From Thalassia testudinum (Eukaryota; Streptophyta; Magnoliopsida; Alismatales; Hydrocharitaceae): a stretch of DNA of 64,000 nt. The stretch covers positions 151,020,501 to 151,084,500 of the forward strand of contig JAZHRO010000063.1 in NCBI GenBank assembly GCA_037157565.1, given 5' to 3'. The position numbers and the translations under genes were made by a program. Shown one piece after another: positions 1 to 11,059 of the stretch. The first letter of the stretch is position 1. Each line of letters begins with the position of its first letter. The notes beneath the pieces were generated by a model. That model was given only the letters and a program-made list of their open reading frames with translations. It was not told where the DNA came from and made no database searches.

Positions 1-1964
1 TCGCTGCTGTCGACGGCCTCCTGCACACGCACGATGCCGGCCACCGTCCTCCTCTGTTTTCGTACACCAACGGGTCCATTAATTTGAATGAGATGGGGTG
101 AGGGTTATTGAAGAAGAGAGTTTAATCTTTTATACTTATACGTTGTTGCACTTTTTTTCCTCCTGCCCTCTCACTTTGGCTCTATTTTCTCTGCGGTCTC
201 TCTCTCTAACAGCTGAACTCTCCCTCTCATTTGTTTCTTCTATGCAAAAATAATTCTTCATCATCCGTGGGACTTGATATGCGTGGTAACAATTTGTGAG
301 TTTATTTGATTTGCGCCTCTACTTGGATATGATTTAATTCACTCGATTTAAATTATTTAATATTTTGATTATTAATTTTTTATTATGTAAAAATTACAAT
401 GAAGTATTCTTTTTTGTTCTATCTTAGGTAAGAGAAAATTGAGGCAACGAATCTAATAGACTCATAAACATATTTTATTTGCATCTGACTTTTGGGTGAC
501 TTAGTATTCACGCATCTATTTTGTGGTGTGAGGTGCACATTTGGAAGAGCAAGATTGCACTGGATGCATTTTAGTGGGCCTTGATTCCACATGGGGAGGA
601 GATGAATAACTGGCGGATCAAGAAGCTCAGAGGTTCATCAAGGAGGACTTCTCCTATTTTTCTATTCCCATTTAGTTAGGTTTTAGAATAGACTTTAGAC
701 TCAACTTATTTTATTTCAGTTTTCTCGCCCTTGTAATTTAGGGCTTATTTTCGAGGTTTGTCCCCCAAGTTTTTGGTGAGCTCCTTGTTCTGGGAGCATT
801 TTCGGGAGCATGTTCCCATTTCTTTAGTTAATTAGGATTATTTATCTTGTGGAATGTGATTGATGTTAGATTAGGATAGTTGGAAGTTTAGTTTAATTTT
901 GATTAGTTAATTAAAAATAAAATAAATTTCGAGCTTTCTACTAGAAGCTGCATATTCATAGGGTGGTCATATAGGATTATTTAAGCAGCATCTAGTTTAT
1001 CTTTTTTGCATTGCAAGCATTCTTGCACGAAGAAAGCTAGAGTAAGGTACGTCATCTCTTTAGCATCACATCTCGATCATACATCTGCATTATACTTAAA
1101 TCCAAGACCACGAAAGTGTTGTGAATCTAATTAATTCAGTGGTCACCATAAAAATTGGGACTGTTAACAAAGGTCGGACCTTAAAATTAGTGACCTTAAA
1201 TTACATGCAAATGGACTTATTTACGGGATTTCAAAATACAAAATGCACGCGTGTGTTGCACACCTGAGACACTGTGCACATCACACATAAAGTCACTAGA
1301 GATAAATTTCTACCTCTCCTCTTTGCATCATAAGGGAAGTTAGTCGGAAATCAACAAGCCTATCCACCAAGTTACTTTGGTTCCTCATGCACAGGCTCGA
1401 TTCGAGACTTTCATCCCTTACGAGTAGGTTGTAAGCACAAATGATGGTCAGCCTAGGAAGTGTAATCTTTGTGAAACTTGTTTGGCCACCTATTCTAACT
1501 GACCTCATTCTTTATCAATCAAGTCTAGTGAGGGATCTTAAGATACCATGGACCTCTCATACCACTTAAGTGGGAATGGAGGGACATTGCCTTGACTCCA
1601 TTTTGACTAACCTATGAGTGGGAATTGAGGAGTCCTTCAATCTACTAAAAATAGATTCCCATTGCATTTGTGTTTGTAGTGGCAGTGATTTGTGTGTGGT
1701 AGAGCTCTCTCGGAAGTTTTTGCTTTTAATCGGAATTCACCAGAGTCCTAAGAGAGTTAAACCTTTTGATGGAAAGAAATTGACTACCCTTACTCCTATC
1801 ATTTTAATCATGATCCCATGCCCCACGTGTATCCCTCCTTTAAGGGGTACAATGACAATTTATGGGGTCATTCATATTCTCACCTTGGGAGTACTGGCCC
1901 AATAACTCCTACTTTTGAGTAGAGTCTAAGAGCTGGATTTTCCAACCTAGGAGTTCCCACTAGT
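1..1964. other. Stretch without recognisable genes (internal region of the left element)
   Basis: No convincing coding frame. The DNA is AT-rich from about 240 onwards. Parts of 1600-1960 translate into a proline/serine/tyrosine-rich pattern that could be the start of the ORF described next, but the frames are short and broken. A short match (GTTCTATCTTA at 416 and again at 12083) hints that remnants of the 5' LTR might lie in the first 500 bases; it is too short to rely on. Confidence 0.4.
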
Positions 1965-4900
1965 ATGCAAACACCCAACCCTCCCACCCTTCATGATCTT
2001 TCTTATCAAGGATGGACTAATACTCCTAGGCAACTTGAGCTTGAAATTGACTATCCTCCCCAATCTGACAGTAGCATCTCCGCTTTTATGATAGAAATGC
2101 AAAAACAACAGAAAGAAATGATTGAGTCTATGGGAGAGATTTTACGGAATAGTCAATGATTGAGTGAGGAAATTAGTCAGCTTAGCTACCCTCCTACTAT
2201 TGATTCTGATTCCTACCCCTACGCTCGTGATCATCAAACTGATTTTGAGGAAACGAACGACAAAAGGGATCCTATTTTGAGGAGTAGCTATCACATGAAC
2301 TGTACTCTTGAGGCACGGTCACTAAAGGAGGACAATCCTATTGATTATCTACCCAAGTTATATTGGAGTCAAAAGAAAGGGAAGATGGTAGCACCAGAGG
2401 ACCTTGGCCCCCCTAACAGTATCTTTTTCACCCCCAATGACCTGGGTTAAGGTCATGTTCCTACCACTTCCCCGATTGATTATGTGGTGGAACCCCATTC
2501 TACCCTTAGTGAGCCCAATCCCTACCCTCCACTTAGGGAACCAACACCTACCCTACAACATTCTAAGGATTTACATGTACCCCACATAGGTGACCCTAAG
2601 GGAATGGACCAAGATTTGGATGAATTTGATCAATTCTGGTCTCAGGGACACAAAGTGTATTTTCGAGGAGGATAATGACCCAATGGAGGAACCCTGACTT
2701 AGAGTTTAGAGTGAATCTTGAGGGGATTTTGTTTTGTTTGAGGAATTACCCCCTGAGGATATGAATGATTTGGTGAAATTCGGATTCCTCCCTACTTTTG
2801 ATCTTGAAAACCATCATCCCCAAAACTGGAAGATATGGAAGCAATACAACATATGAGGGATTTTATACAACCCATAGACAGGAGTCAAGTGTTGAACAAG
2901 AACTTGAGGATGTAATATTTGAGCAAACTCCCGATCTCATTCCTTCCAACCTTCCTTCACATGACAGTAAAATGGGGGCCACCCTTGATCTGTCCAATCT
3001 CGAGGCTAAACACTTAGCCTCATTCTAGGATTAGCTCCCTAATGATAGGAAAGATGATTTTGATTTGGCTACTAGGGATGACATAAAGGAGCTTGAACGG
3101 TTGGTGGGGATGGATGTTGAACCTCCTAAGTCCTCTTTGACTCTCATCACCATCCCGCAACTTAGAAACCTAAACACCCTAGATAACTCTTGGCTCAAGT
3201 ATCTACTCACATACATTCTTTTTGGGGAGAGTATCCAGCCAGTACATTGTTTATGCGCGATCGAGGAGTTTTAAGTCATTTCGTTGTAGCAAAGCCTCAA
3301 TTGCTTGAAAACAATTAAATTTATTACTCAGATTCTAAAGGAATCCGAGGTCGAACACAGAGAGTAAATATGAAATTCATAACATTAATCTTGATTTGAA
3401 ATGAATGATAAACGGACTACAATAGAGATATTCAATGAATCAAGCACTCAGAAATATATTCAATAAGAACCAATGTATGATGAAGCAAAAAGGAAGGAGA
3501 ATCAAAACAATGGTGATTTGAATCACCACTTATTCTCCTAATTGTAACACGCATTCAATTATTCAATCAAAATTCAATTGTAAACTATAGTAGTTAAATA
3601 ATTCAACAATAACATTCAAATAATGTCATAGTGTTCTCAACCAAATTAGACGTTAGATTCTTCTTTCAGATGGCTTAAGTGTCTCAGGCACAAGGCTCTT
3701 TAGAGAGCCTTTCTTCTTCAGCTTATTCTTTAAGCCTGTCAAAGCTTCCCTTCTTCTTCACAATGTCTTCTCTTCCTTAAAGCTTCTCTTCTTCTTCAGA
3801 ATCCTTCTTCACAAACCTTTCCTTTCTTCTCCTTCACAGCACAGGGGAACTAACTCCTTCAGCTACTAAGTGTCGCATAGGGCACAAGTCTTAGAGAGCA
3901 AAACCCTCCCCCGCTCTCTCACAAGCCTTCCTCCTCTTCTCTCAAGGCCAGACCCAGCGTAGTCGGATCCAAATGCGAGTATTCGGGTCGAGAGCATGGA
4001 CTAAAGTCACTGGCATGGGTGGTGATCGAGATGTGCTTAATAGGTCAGGCAATCAGATGTGAGGGGTGTGAGGGACCCGACCCCTCCTGTCTTGCGTAGT
4101 AAGCTCAATTCACAAAATCCTTATATGTGTAGCAGAGGCTTTGTCCACCCCTGATGTGGCACTAAGGCACCTCGGGTTCTTTACGTGCAGCCGCAGGACG
4201 AAGGTTAGTCCAATTGGAGGTGAAGACGAAGCTGTGGTCTCTAATTAAGGACCTGGGAAAGGTCTTGGAAGTGTTCTACGGGACTTGGAGGTGGTGATTT
4301 GGTTGAAGATGGCTGGAGTACTACGTTTGTGGCTGGACGAGACAGCGACGACGGCGAAGCACGACGAAGACCTGAAAAGCAAATAAGGCCTCACGACCAC
4401 ATTAGAACAGCTCAGGAGAATCGCTAGGTGATGGCGAAGGTGGTGGTGGTGTTAGGTCGGTGTGAGAGTGGGCGTGGAGGTCAGGCAAACTTGAAGAAGG
4501 TGGTCGGCGATGGGTGTGTTTGGTGGGGCGTTGTAGGGAGTATTTGGAGGAATTGAATGAGGGGTTTTGATGGAGAGAGTACGGTGATGCTTATGGGAGT
4601 CGTGGCGAGGCGAGAGGTGTGGTGTAGCATTAGGGAGGACATGCTGGAGGTACGCCAGACGTGGGGAAGATGGAGGGACTGAGAGCAAATGGTGGGTCGA
4701 ATTAGGAGGTAGAGGGGTTAGGGAGATTAAGGAGAAGAAGTAGGAGAAGATGAGACCTAGTTTAGTAGATGAAAGGGTAGGAGGGTGTCAGCTTTGATTG
4801 GCTGGCATTATGGAAGAGAACTTCTCCGGTGAGAGGGCGGCGAGGAAGAAGAGGATGTAGGGGACTTCTGCTGGTGTCGCGAGAAGCGGAGGAAGGAGGG

Positions 4901-6237
4901 GAGTTGTTTCCCTCTGCCTTTGGTATGTGGCAGAGGGCGAGGAAGTTGGGGAAGAGAGCTTGTCAAAGCTGGTTGGAGGAGGCCTGAGGGAGGAGTTTTT
5001 AGCGAAGAAGTGCGGCCAAGCTAAGCTAAGGAGAAGCAGAATTGCGTCCTGGGTCTTTTTATAGGCCTTAGAGATGAGTTCCAAGCTTGGAAACAAGCTT
5101 GTGAACTTTGGGGGCTTCATGCTCAAAAGGTACCCGAATCTTTCATGTGTTCACATGAGAGATTGGGAAGGAGTTAGGATTCATGGTCGGGTCTATTTGG
5201 AAGGGAATTCCTCAAGGAATCTCCGGTTCAATTTTGGACAGTTTGATTAAGAATCGAGCAAGAAATCCTCGCTTGAATCTTGACGGAGCTTGGTGTGTTC
5301 ACACCAATGGCACCAAGGACCCATTTGCAAAGAATGATGAGAAACTTAAGCACCTGACTGTAAGAATTTCAAAAGCTAGGGGCGTGTATGAGAGAGAAAG
5401 AGTAAGATTGGATTAAAATGCAAACTAGGTCAAGATGATCTCTGATTAGGCCCAAATTTTGTTAAAAACCTAATATGGACCCAAGAAATATGTTGGTGAA
5501 GTAGGATTTTGATTTTGACCAAATTTGACTGGTCAATTTGTGTAGAAACCCAAATAGGGTAACTTTCTGTCTGAGACTCTGTTTAAGGTCAAAATGAGTT
5601 CAAAAGGATAAATCAAAGGTACCAAACCTTATGGAATATTTTTATATGATTTTTATAAAATTTATATGAAATTTATCCTGATCAGAACCTCTATTATTTA
5701 AGCGGGTATGAAATTAGAGTTTTAGGTTGCTGTTTATCTCGAAAAGTGCGAAAATCCATTTCTGTCTATGTGGACCCTCTTATTAGACATTAATGAACAT
5801 TAGACCTTAGATTAACCCTTGGGAAACCCTGTGATTATTTTGCATTCTTGATATGTTAAAACTGTAGAATTAACCTTGTTTTAAAGTGATCCTTTCAGAA
5901 TGGATATTCAGTGAATTACAACTCTCTAGCGATTATGTAGGAGCATATGTTAATTGATTTTGATTAATTAAAGCTAGTTATGGCTCATGATGATGTTATC
6001 ATCATACATCCTCAGGTGGAATTTCGAGTTTGGATTGATGCTTGTATCTTTAGTCTCGCCATTCAAGGGTATGAAATAATTATGCATATATCTTTTACAA
6101 CCCTTCCTGCTTTGGAGGACCTTTGTTATCCTTCACTTATTCTATTTCGAGAGGTCCCTTCTCATGTTCCTTCTGTTATTCCTAGACCTCTCCAAGTAGT
6201 CTACAAGGTTCTTTATTTTCACGTCTTTTGGTGAGCA
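1965..6237 (+). pseudogene. Unfamiliar retroelement ORF, broken, split by a solo LTR
   Basis: Open segments run at about 1965-2159, 2160-2450, 2484-2675, 3065-3247 and 6005-6237, interrupted by stops and frameshifts and by the solo LTR at 3248-6004. The duplicated site TACAT lies in frame, so removing the LTR joins ...ESIQPVH to PQVEFRVWIDA... without a shift. The N-terminal part is rich in Pro, Ser, Asp and Glu; the last 80 residues are hydrophobic and well behaved (FRVWIDACIFSLAIQGYE, then PALEDLCYPSLILF). I see no aspartic-protease DLGAS, RT MDD or integrase motif and do not recognise a family. The product may be a diverged gag-like or accessory protein of a non-autonomous retroelement; the function is unknown. 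Confidence 0.45.
3248..6004 (-). mobile_element. Solo LTR, Athila-like family (same family as 22085-49485), inverted
   Basis: Flanked by a perfect TACAT duplication (3243-3247 and 6005-6009). Read on the minus strand it begins TGATGATAAC...ATCATCATGAGCC and ends AACA, matching in order the 5' LTR of the Athila-like element at 22085: the same start, the CCAATCTCTCATG hairpin (5137-5164 here), a GGCCTATAAAA TATA box (rc of about 5058-5068) and the end region with GTTCGACCTCGG (rc of about 3348-3359). Its length of 2757 bp is close to the 2741 and 2754 bp of the other two complete LTRs. No internal region remains, as expected after recombination between two LTRs. It sits inside the ORF of the surrounding element and so is younger than it. 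Confidence 0.85.
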
Positions 6238-6379
6238 TTTGGAATCACGCTGCATCATTAGTTTGCCATCTGTGGCTACCTATTTTCTTGGTCTGTACTT
6301 TTATGCATATTTTTTGGGCTTAGTTCTTTTTGTTTAGAACCAAACTTGCAGGTTCCCTATAAGTCTGACTGCAGACAGG

Positions 6380-6500
6380 AAATGCAACGCTTGTTGGGAG
6401 GCAACCCAACTTCTTGAATAATGTCTTTATCAGGTGATTTCCTCCCTCTCTCCCCCTGTCTTAATTTTAAAATGAGGACATTGTAGGATTTAGGCATGAG
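6380..6500 (+). other. Post-ORF tail motif of Athila/Tat-type elements
   Basis: AACGCTTGTTGGGAGGCAACCCAAC is followed 60-80 bases later by AATGAGGACATTGTAGG and GGCATGAGGG. The same pair of motifs follows the coding region in the two other Athila-like elements here (about 36322-36478 and 46870-47131). It marks the end of the coding part of the left element. Function unknown; possibly RNA packaging or 3' processing. Confidence 0.5.
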
Positions 6501-7104
6501 GGCATGCATTCTGCATTTTTGATTTTTCATGGGCAATATTCATGAAAAAGAAAAAAAAGGCATTTCACTTTGTTGAGCTAAATGTGTTAGTCCTAACATT
6601 TTCTGTGGATGAATTCATCTAAATTCTGGGTTGGATCAAGTGATAAGACCTTTAGTGTCTTACCTCTAGAGATAAGTGAGAGATACTGTCTTTAGAACCT
6701 TAGGGCTCTGAGAACTTAAAAGTCTTGAGTATTCATTAAGATGCAGATTATTCTTCGAGTGGTTGAGGATGTTGCGAAGAAACGATATTAGGTCAAGGAC
6801 TTAGGAAGAATTTGATACCCTTAACTACCCTTTTGTTTGTGGGTTTTGGTAACCTAAGCATCTAACTTCACACATACTATGGTCTTGTTTGGAATGCCTA
6901 ATAAAGTGTTCGCCTTAAGTTTGTTCTTGAAGAAAATTTGGTTCTCTAGGCTTTGACTTAGGACAAGCTTGAAAGCACCACTTGATTGGACGAGTTCCTT
7001 CTACATGAGAGATGGAGCTTATACTCTCCTTGATGATGCAATGATAACATGTTCCTTGGCACTTTTCTCTTAGGATACCCATCCTACTGGGGGCATGGAC
7101 GAGC

Positions 7105-7290
7105 ATTGTGCAGTTCAAGTACCATGGGCAGCACTATCTCGAAGCACCGAATGCCAAATACTTGAATTCACTTAAGAATACCATAGGCGGTACTATCCTA
7201 AAGTGTCGATTGCCTTGGTTTCTTGGGGTCACCATGGGCGATGTTAACTCGAAGCATTGAAAGCCAAGCGTCCTTCGAGGATCGGTGATG
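7105..7290 (+). repeat. Three imperfect tandem units of an ACCATGGGCGGTACTAT-type module
   Basis: Three diverged copies of a unit of about 60-70 bases: ACCATGGGCAGCACTATCTCGAAGCACCG (7121), ACCATAGGCGGTACTATCCTAAAGTGTCG (7180) and CACCATGGGCGATGTTAACTCGAAGCATTG (7230), the last followed by CCTTCGAGGATCGGTGATGGGGA. A related set of units occupies the same position, upstream of the 3' LTR, in the young element at about 37030-37290. The conserved position suggests a structural RNA role. Confidence 0.55.
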
Positions 7291-7732
7291 GGGACAATGA
7301 ATCCGATATAGATTGTGTTGATAGCTGATTCAAGGTTAGACTTAGACGAATCAAACAAACAAAAAAAAAATGAATTACAAAAGAAAAATCACAAAAAAAC
7401 ATTCGCCTTCTTTCGTGTTGGCCATCATACCAACAAAAATTTAAATCATCTGCAGACTGAATAAAGACCACTTGCACCTATGCATGGATGCTTAAACCTT
7501 TGGGACCAACAAACATTAGGGTAGGCTTAGGAGTTTGAGAAACCTCTGTCGACGACTCAAAACTCACGCTGACCAGGTTTGCATCTTGATCGGTACTTGG
7601 GTACCTTAAGGTCTAAAGGTGGTATCTCAAATGAATTTCTAGAGGCGAGATGTGTTAAGGCACCCTAACAACCAAGTCTCGCCTAGAGTCTTTGGTGTTC
7701 TACATAGATTTTGCTCGGGACTAGCAAAACTT

Positions 7733-7747
7733 AGGAATGGGGGTATT
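7733..7747 (+). other. Polypurine tract of the left element
   Basis: AGGAATGGGGGTATT lies directly before the LTR start TGATAGATTC. Its position next to the 3' LTR and its purine run fit the primer site for plus-strand DNA synthesis. Confidence 0.6.
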
Positions 7748-9353
7748 TGATAGATTCACTTTAGTGGACCATAATTAGCTTAAGTACTCATTAATTATAT
7801 TTTCCTAGTTTCTAATTTACCAAGACCTAACTAATAAGTCATCTTAGTTTGCATACATTTTTTATGCGCCAACTTCACATTTAATAACATATTTTTATGT
7901 TACTTATTTGTTGTATGCAGGCTGGATGCAAGAACTATTGGAGCAAACATGGAGGGTGCCATTTACAAAATGTCACACATGACCCATGCACATCTCTTCG
8001 TTTATTAGCTAGCCTCTCATATTTGGTCAAGGCTCAGTTTAACAGGGAATTGAAGATCCCTTGATCTTAAGCATTAACAGTGGGGACAACTGTTTTCGCA
8101 AGAAAATACAATCGATTGGTAGAGAGGAGTATAAAAACTCCTCTTTTTCCTCGCTGAAGGGGAGAGATTGCAACTCTTCTTTTTCCCCCTTCAGGGGCCA
8201 CCTCCACCTTCACCATCGTGTATCAAGCTTGCACTGTGAACCTCAAGTGTGCACTATGGACCTCCGCGTTCTCTGACCTCGCCTTCATCTCCGCTCATGC
8301 ACGTAGTGGCAGTGCGTGCACGCCACTCCTCACACCAGGCCTTCCACTGCGAACTTCATCGCCACCATTCTATCCACGCCATCCACTTCTTCATTTTCTC
8401 CATCTTCTTAAACCTCTAGAGAACCCAAACTTCATCCTCGTACCACCTCACCACAATAGCACCTTTAGGCCACTGATAAACACGTATGAATTCATGATAA
8501 AATGCTTATTTCTGATAGTTCCTAGACCTAGCATTGCATTTCATAGTATAAATATTGCATAACATTCATTGCATTGCATTTAGGATAGTTTGTGTATTTT
8601 GTACATTAATTCCAACATTTTATAAGGTTAAGAGGCAGTGCGACATCTTTACAGGCTTTGGATGAAGAATCCGACCGTATGGATGGATCCAGAGTGACGA
8701 TCGCAGTCCGTTAGCGCAAAATCACCCCAATCAGAGCTTCGTAGCACCCTCTACAAGAAGAAGATGGATGGCCCAGATGGGGCCACATGGCGCCATCTAG
8801 GCCTCCCTACATGAGTCGTAGCCCCTAGCCTTGCCTCAAGAAGAGTATCCTAGCCGTTGGATCTCAATCCAACAACTGAGAATAGCCCAACATCACCCAA
8901 CCTCCTCCAAAAGCACCTCAAGGAAGATCTGATCACGACTGTTGGATCCTCATCCAATGGTCGAATCCAACGGTCGAGCTATAGCTGCACCTATCCCTCC
9001 ACATGACAATCGTGCACCCTTGTCATAGTGGCAGCGCACCCATTTTGCAAAGAGGAGACACGAGATCAAGTGGCGATTCACCACGACCACTTCAGCGCCC
9101 GAAGAAATTGGACCACTCGATCTTGATCGAGCTGTTAAGGTGGCGCACGTGCGATCAGACGCCGCCCAGTGATGCGAGGAGACATGCTAGATCGAATGCA
9201 TGCAATCAGAGATTCTCATTTAAGACGATCGGATGCACTTTCGGTCGTCGGATCTTCTCGAACGCGCGATGCATGCACGTTTGAATCCGCAAGGGCGCGA
9301 TTTGAGAGAGCATCCCAGCTGCACGATGATGGATCCAACGGCTGCCAACGTAT

Positions 9354-11059
9354 TGTTGGTGCTAGAGGACCACGATCATTTGTTTTGATGATAACAAAAC
9401 ACGTGTTATTTAACATTTGCAATTTGAGTCCTAGATTTCAGGTCAATTGCAAATGTGGACGTGTTTAGACGGAGTTCGAGCTCACATCCAGGACGGATTG
9501 GAGGAGCTTGACGGCAAACAGAGGAGGTTCGCGTGGAGCGACAGATTGAAGATAGAAGACAAGAAGAATAGGATAGATTCTTTTTAATCCTTTCTTGTAT
9601 CTCTTGTCTTTATTTTCTTGCTCTTTTTATTTTCCTTAGAAAATTATGTTAAAGAGCCTTAAACAACCCTAACAGTAGTCCTAGGAACACCGGCACAACC
9701 GTAGGATACTTAGGTTTTCTGTAGAATACTTAGAAAACCAATATAGGGTTCCAACAGCACTTCCAGACGTCTGATAAAGTATTTTAAGACGTCTGACTAT
9801 TGTTTCAGACGTCTGATATCTGTTAGGCTGGGATAGCTAGTTCTGTCTGACGAAATCAGACGTCCAGACATTATACCAGACGTCTTAGGAGACGTCTGAT
9901 GGACTTGCCAGATGTCCAGATAGTGGACCATTGGCTGGCTTAGCAGGCACTCAAGATTATGACCGTTAGAGCCTTATTAGACGTCCTTAGGCCTTTCCAG
10001 ACGTCTGATAAATGACCGTTTTGCCTCGGCTGACCCAAAATCTCTTCTCAGAGATTTTCTAGCTGTTGTAATGTTTGGAAATCAATTCCCACAGTAGAAG
10101 TAGGTTTCCAGACGTCCAGACATAGTTCCAGACGTCCTATATGTCGTCTGATGGACTTGCGCAAAAACCCTGTTTAGATCTGATCCAAGTCAGGGAAAGA
10201 CCCGCCCAAAATCAGACGTCTGACCTTTGAATCAGATGTCTTAAAGTGGCCTTCCAGACGTCTGATGCCAGAGTTAGACGTCTGATAACCCTGTCAAACG
10301 TAATCATTGTCCTGATTTCAGCCTGTTTCTCTTGGACTTTGTTCCCAACGGCTATAGAACCTTTCCTAAGCCTTCCAAAGCCTTCCTAAGGCCTCTATAA
10401 ATAGAGGGGAGCCTTTACACACCTAGATACACTAAGAAAGACACAAGATACACACTTGGATACACTTAGCTACACACTTTCACACTCTTTTGTGTCCAGA
10501 AAAGATCTTGCTCTCCAAGCTTAAGCTCCATTCCCTTGAGAGCATCAAACCTTCGCGCACCCGCTCTCCCGCCGTTGTTTATGAGAGCGACATTGCGCCG
10601 TTGCGTGGCTCACGCACCCGCGTCATCGTCGACGCACTCCTTGCAAAGGGGAGTTTCCTAATTCCTATAGAAGCTTAGGTTTATTACTTTGTTGGCTCTA
10701 TAGGTTTGTTGTTTATTTTATCTTTGTCTTTTGGTTGGGTATTCGCTTTGCGAATTCCCGTCTCCTTCGTGGGACAAAATCCTTCTCGTGGAGAGAAGGG
10801 GTTGAGGAACGCTACCCTCGTACTTGTAGCGTGGTTGTACTGAGGTTGAATCACCCTCGTTTTAAAGTGATTCGGTTAGTGGATTTGATTAACTAGGTTG
10901 ATCGGAAAATCCTAACTCGAGAGGGTTAGGTGATGGTTTTCACCCGGTTTGGGTTTCCACCTAAAAATTCTTTGTGTACCTTGTGTGTTTGTTTATTCTG
11001 TGATATTGTTTATTTCCGCATTTTATTACGTCACCCCTCCTAGTAGGGCCAAACTTTCA
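9354..11059 (+). mobile_element. Solo LTR, Ty1/copia, SIRE-like
   Basis: Begins TGTTGGTGCTAGAGGACC, followed by TTTTGATGATAACAAAA, a start typical of plant SIRE/Maximus copia LTRs, and ends ...AACTTTCA. The perfect duplication CGTAT flanks it (9349-9353 and 11060-11064). Length 1706 bp. A TATA-like CTATAAATAGAGG (about 10395) leads into a transcribed leader. The U3 part holds about 16 copies of an AGACGTCTGA-type palindrome (separate entry). A partial relative lies at 50724 and 56433. No internal region is present. Confidence 0.85.
9764..10290. repeat. Array of CAGACGTCTG palindromes in copia LTR U3
   Basis: About 16 full or slightly decayed copies of the self-complementary word CAGACGTCTG (for example 9764, 9806, 9877, 9997, 10212, 10256) lie 20-60 bases apart in otherwise unrelated sequence, in U3 upstream of the TATA box. 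Decayed forms (AGATGTCTG, AGACATCTG) are CG-to-TG or CA changes, as expected where CG is methylated. The core GACGTC is an ACGT-type site of the kind plant bZIP factors bind; that role is inferred. Confidence 0.8.

Noticed and set aside
1..500. 5' LTR of the left element
   Set aside because: The only resemblance to its 3' LTR that I could see is a word of about 11 bases near 416 and 12083; too little to call.
9764..10290. Regularly recurring short palindromes as a CRISPR array
   Set aside because: The spacing is irregular, the words are only 10 bp and the setting is a plant LTR; no cas genes.
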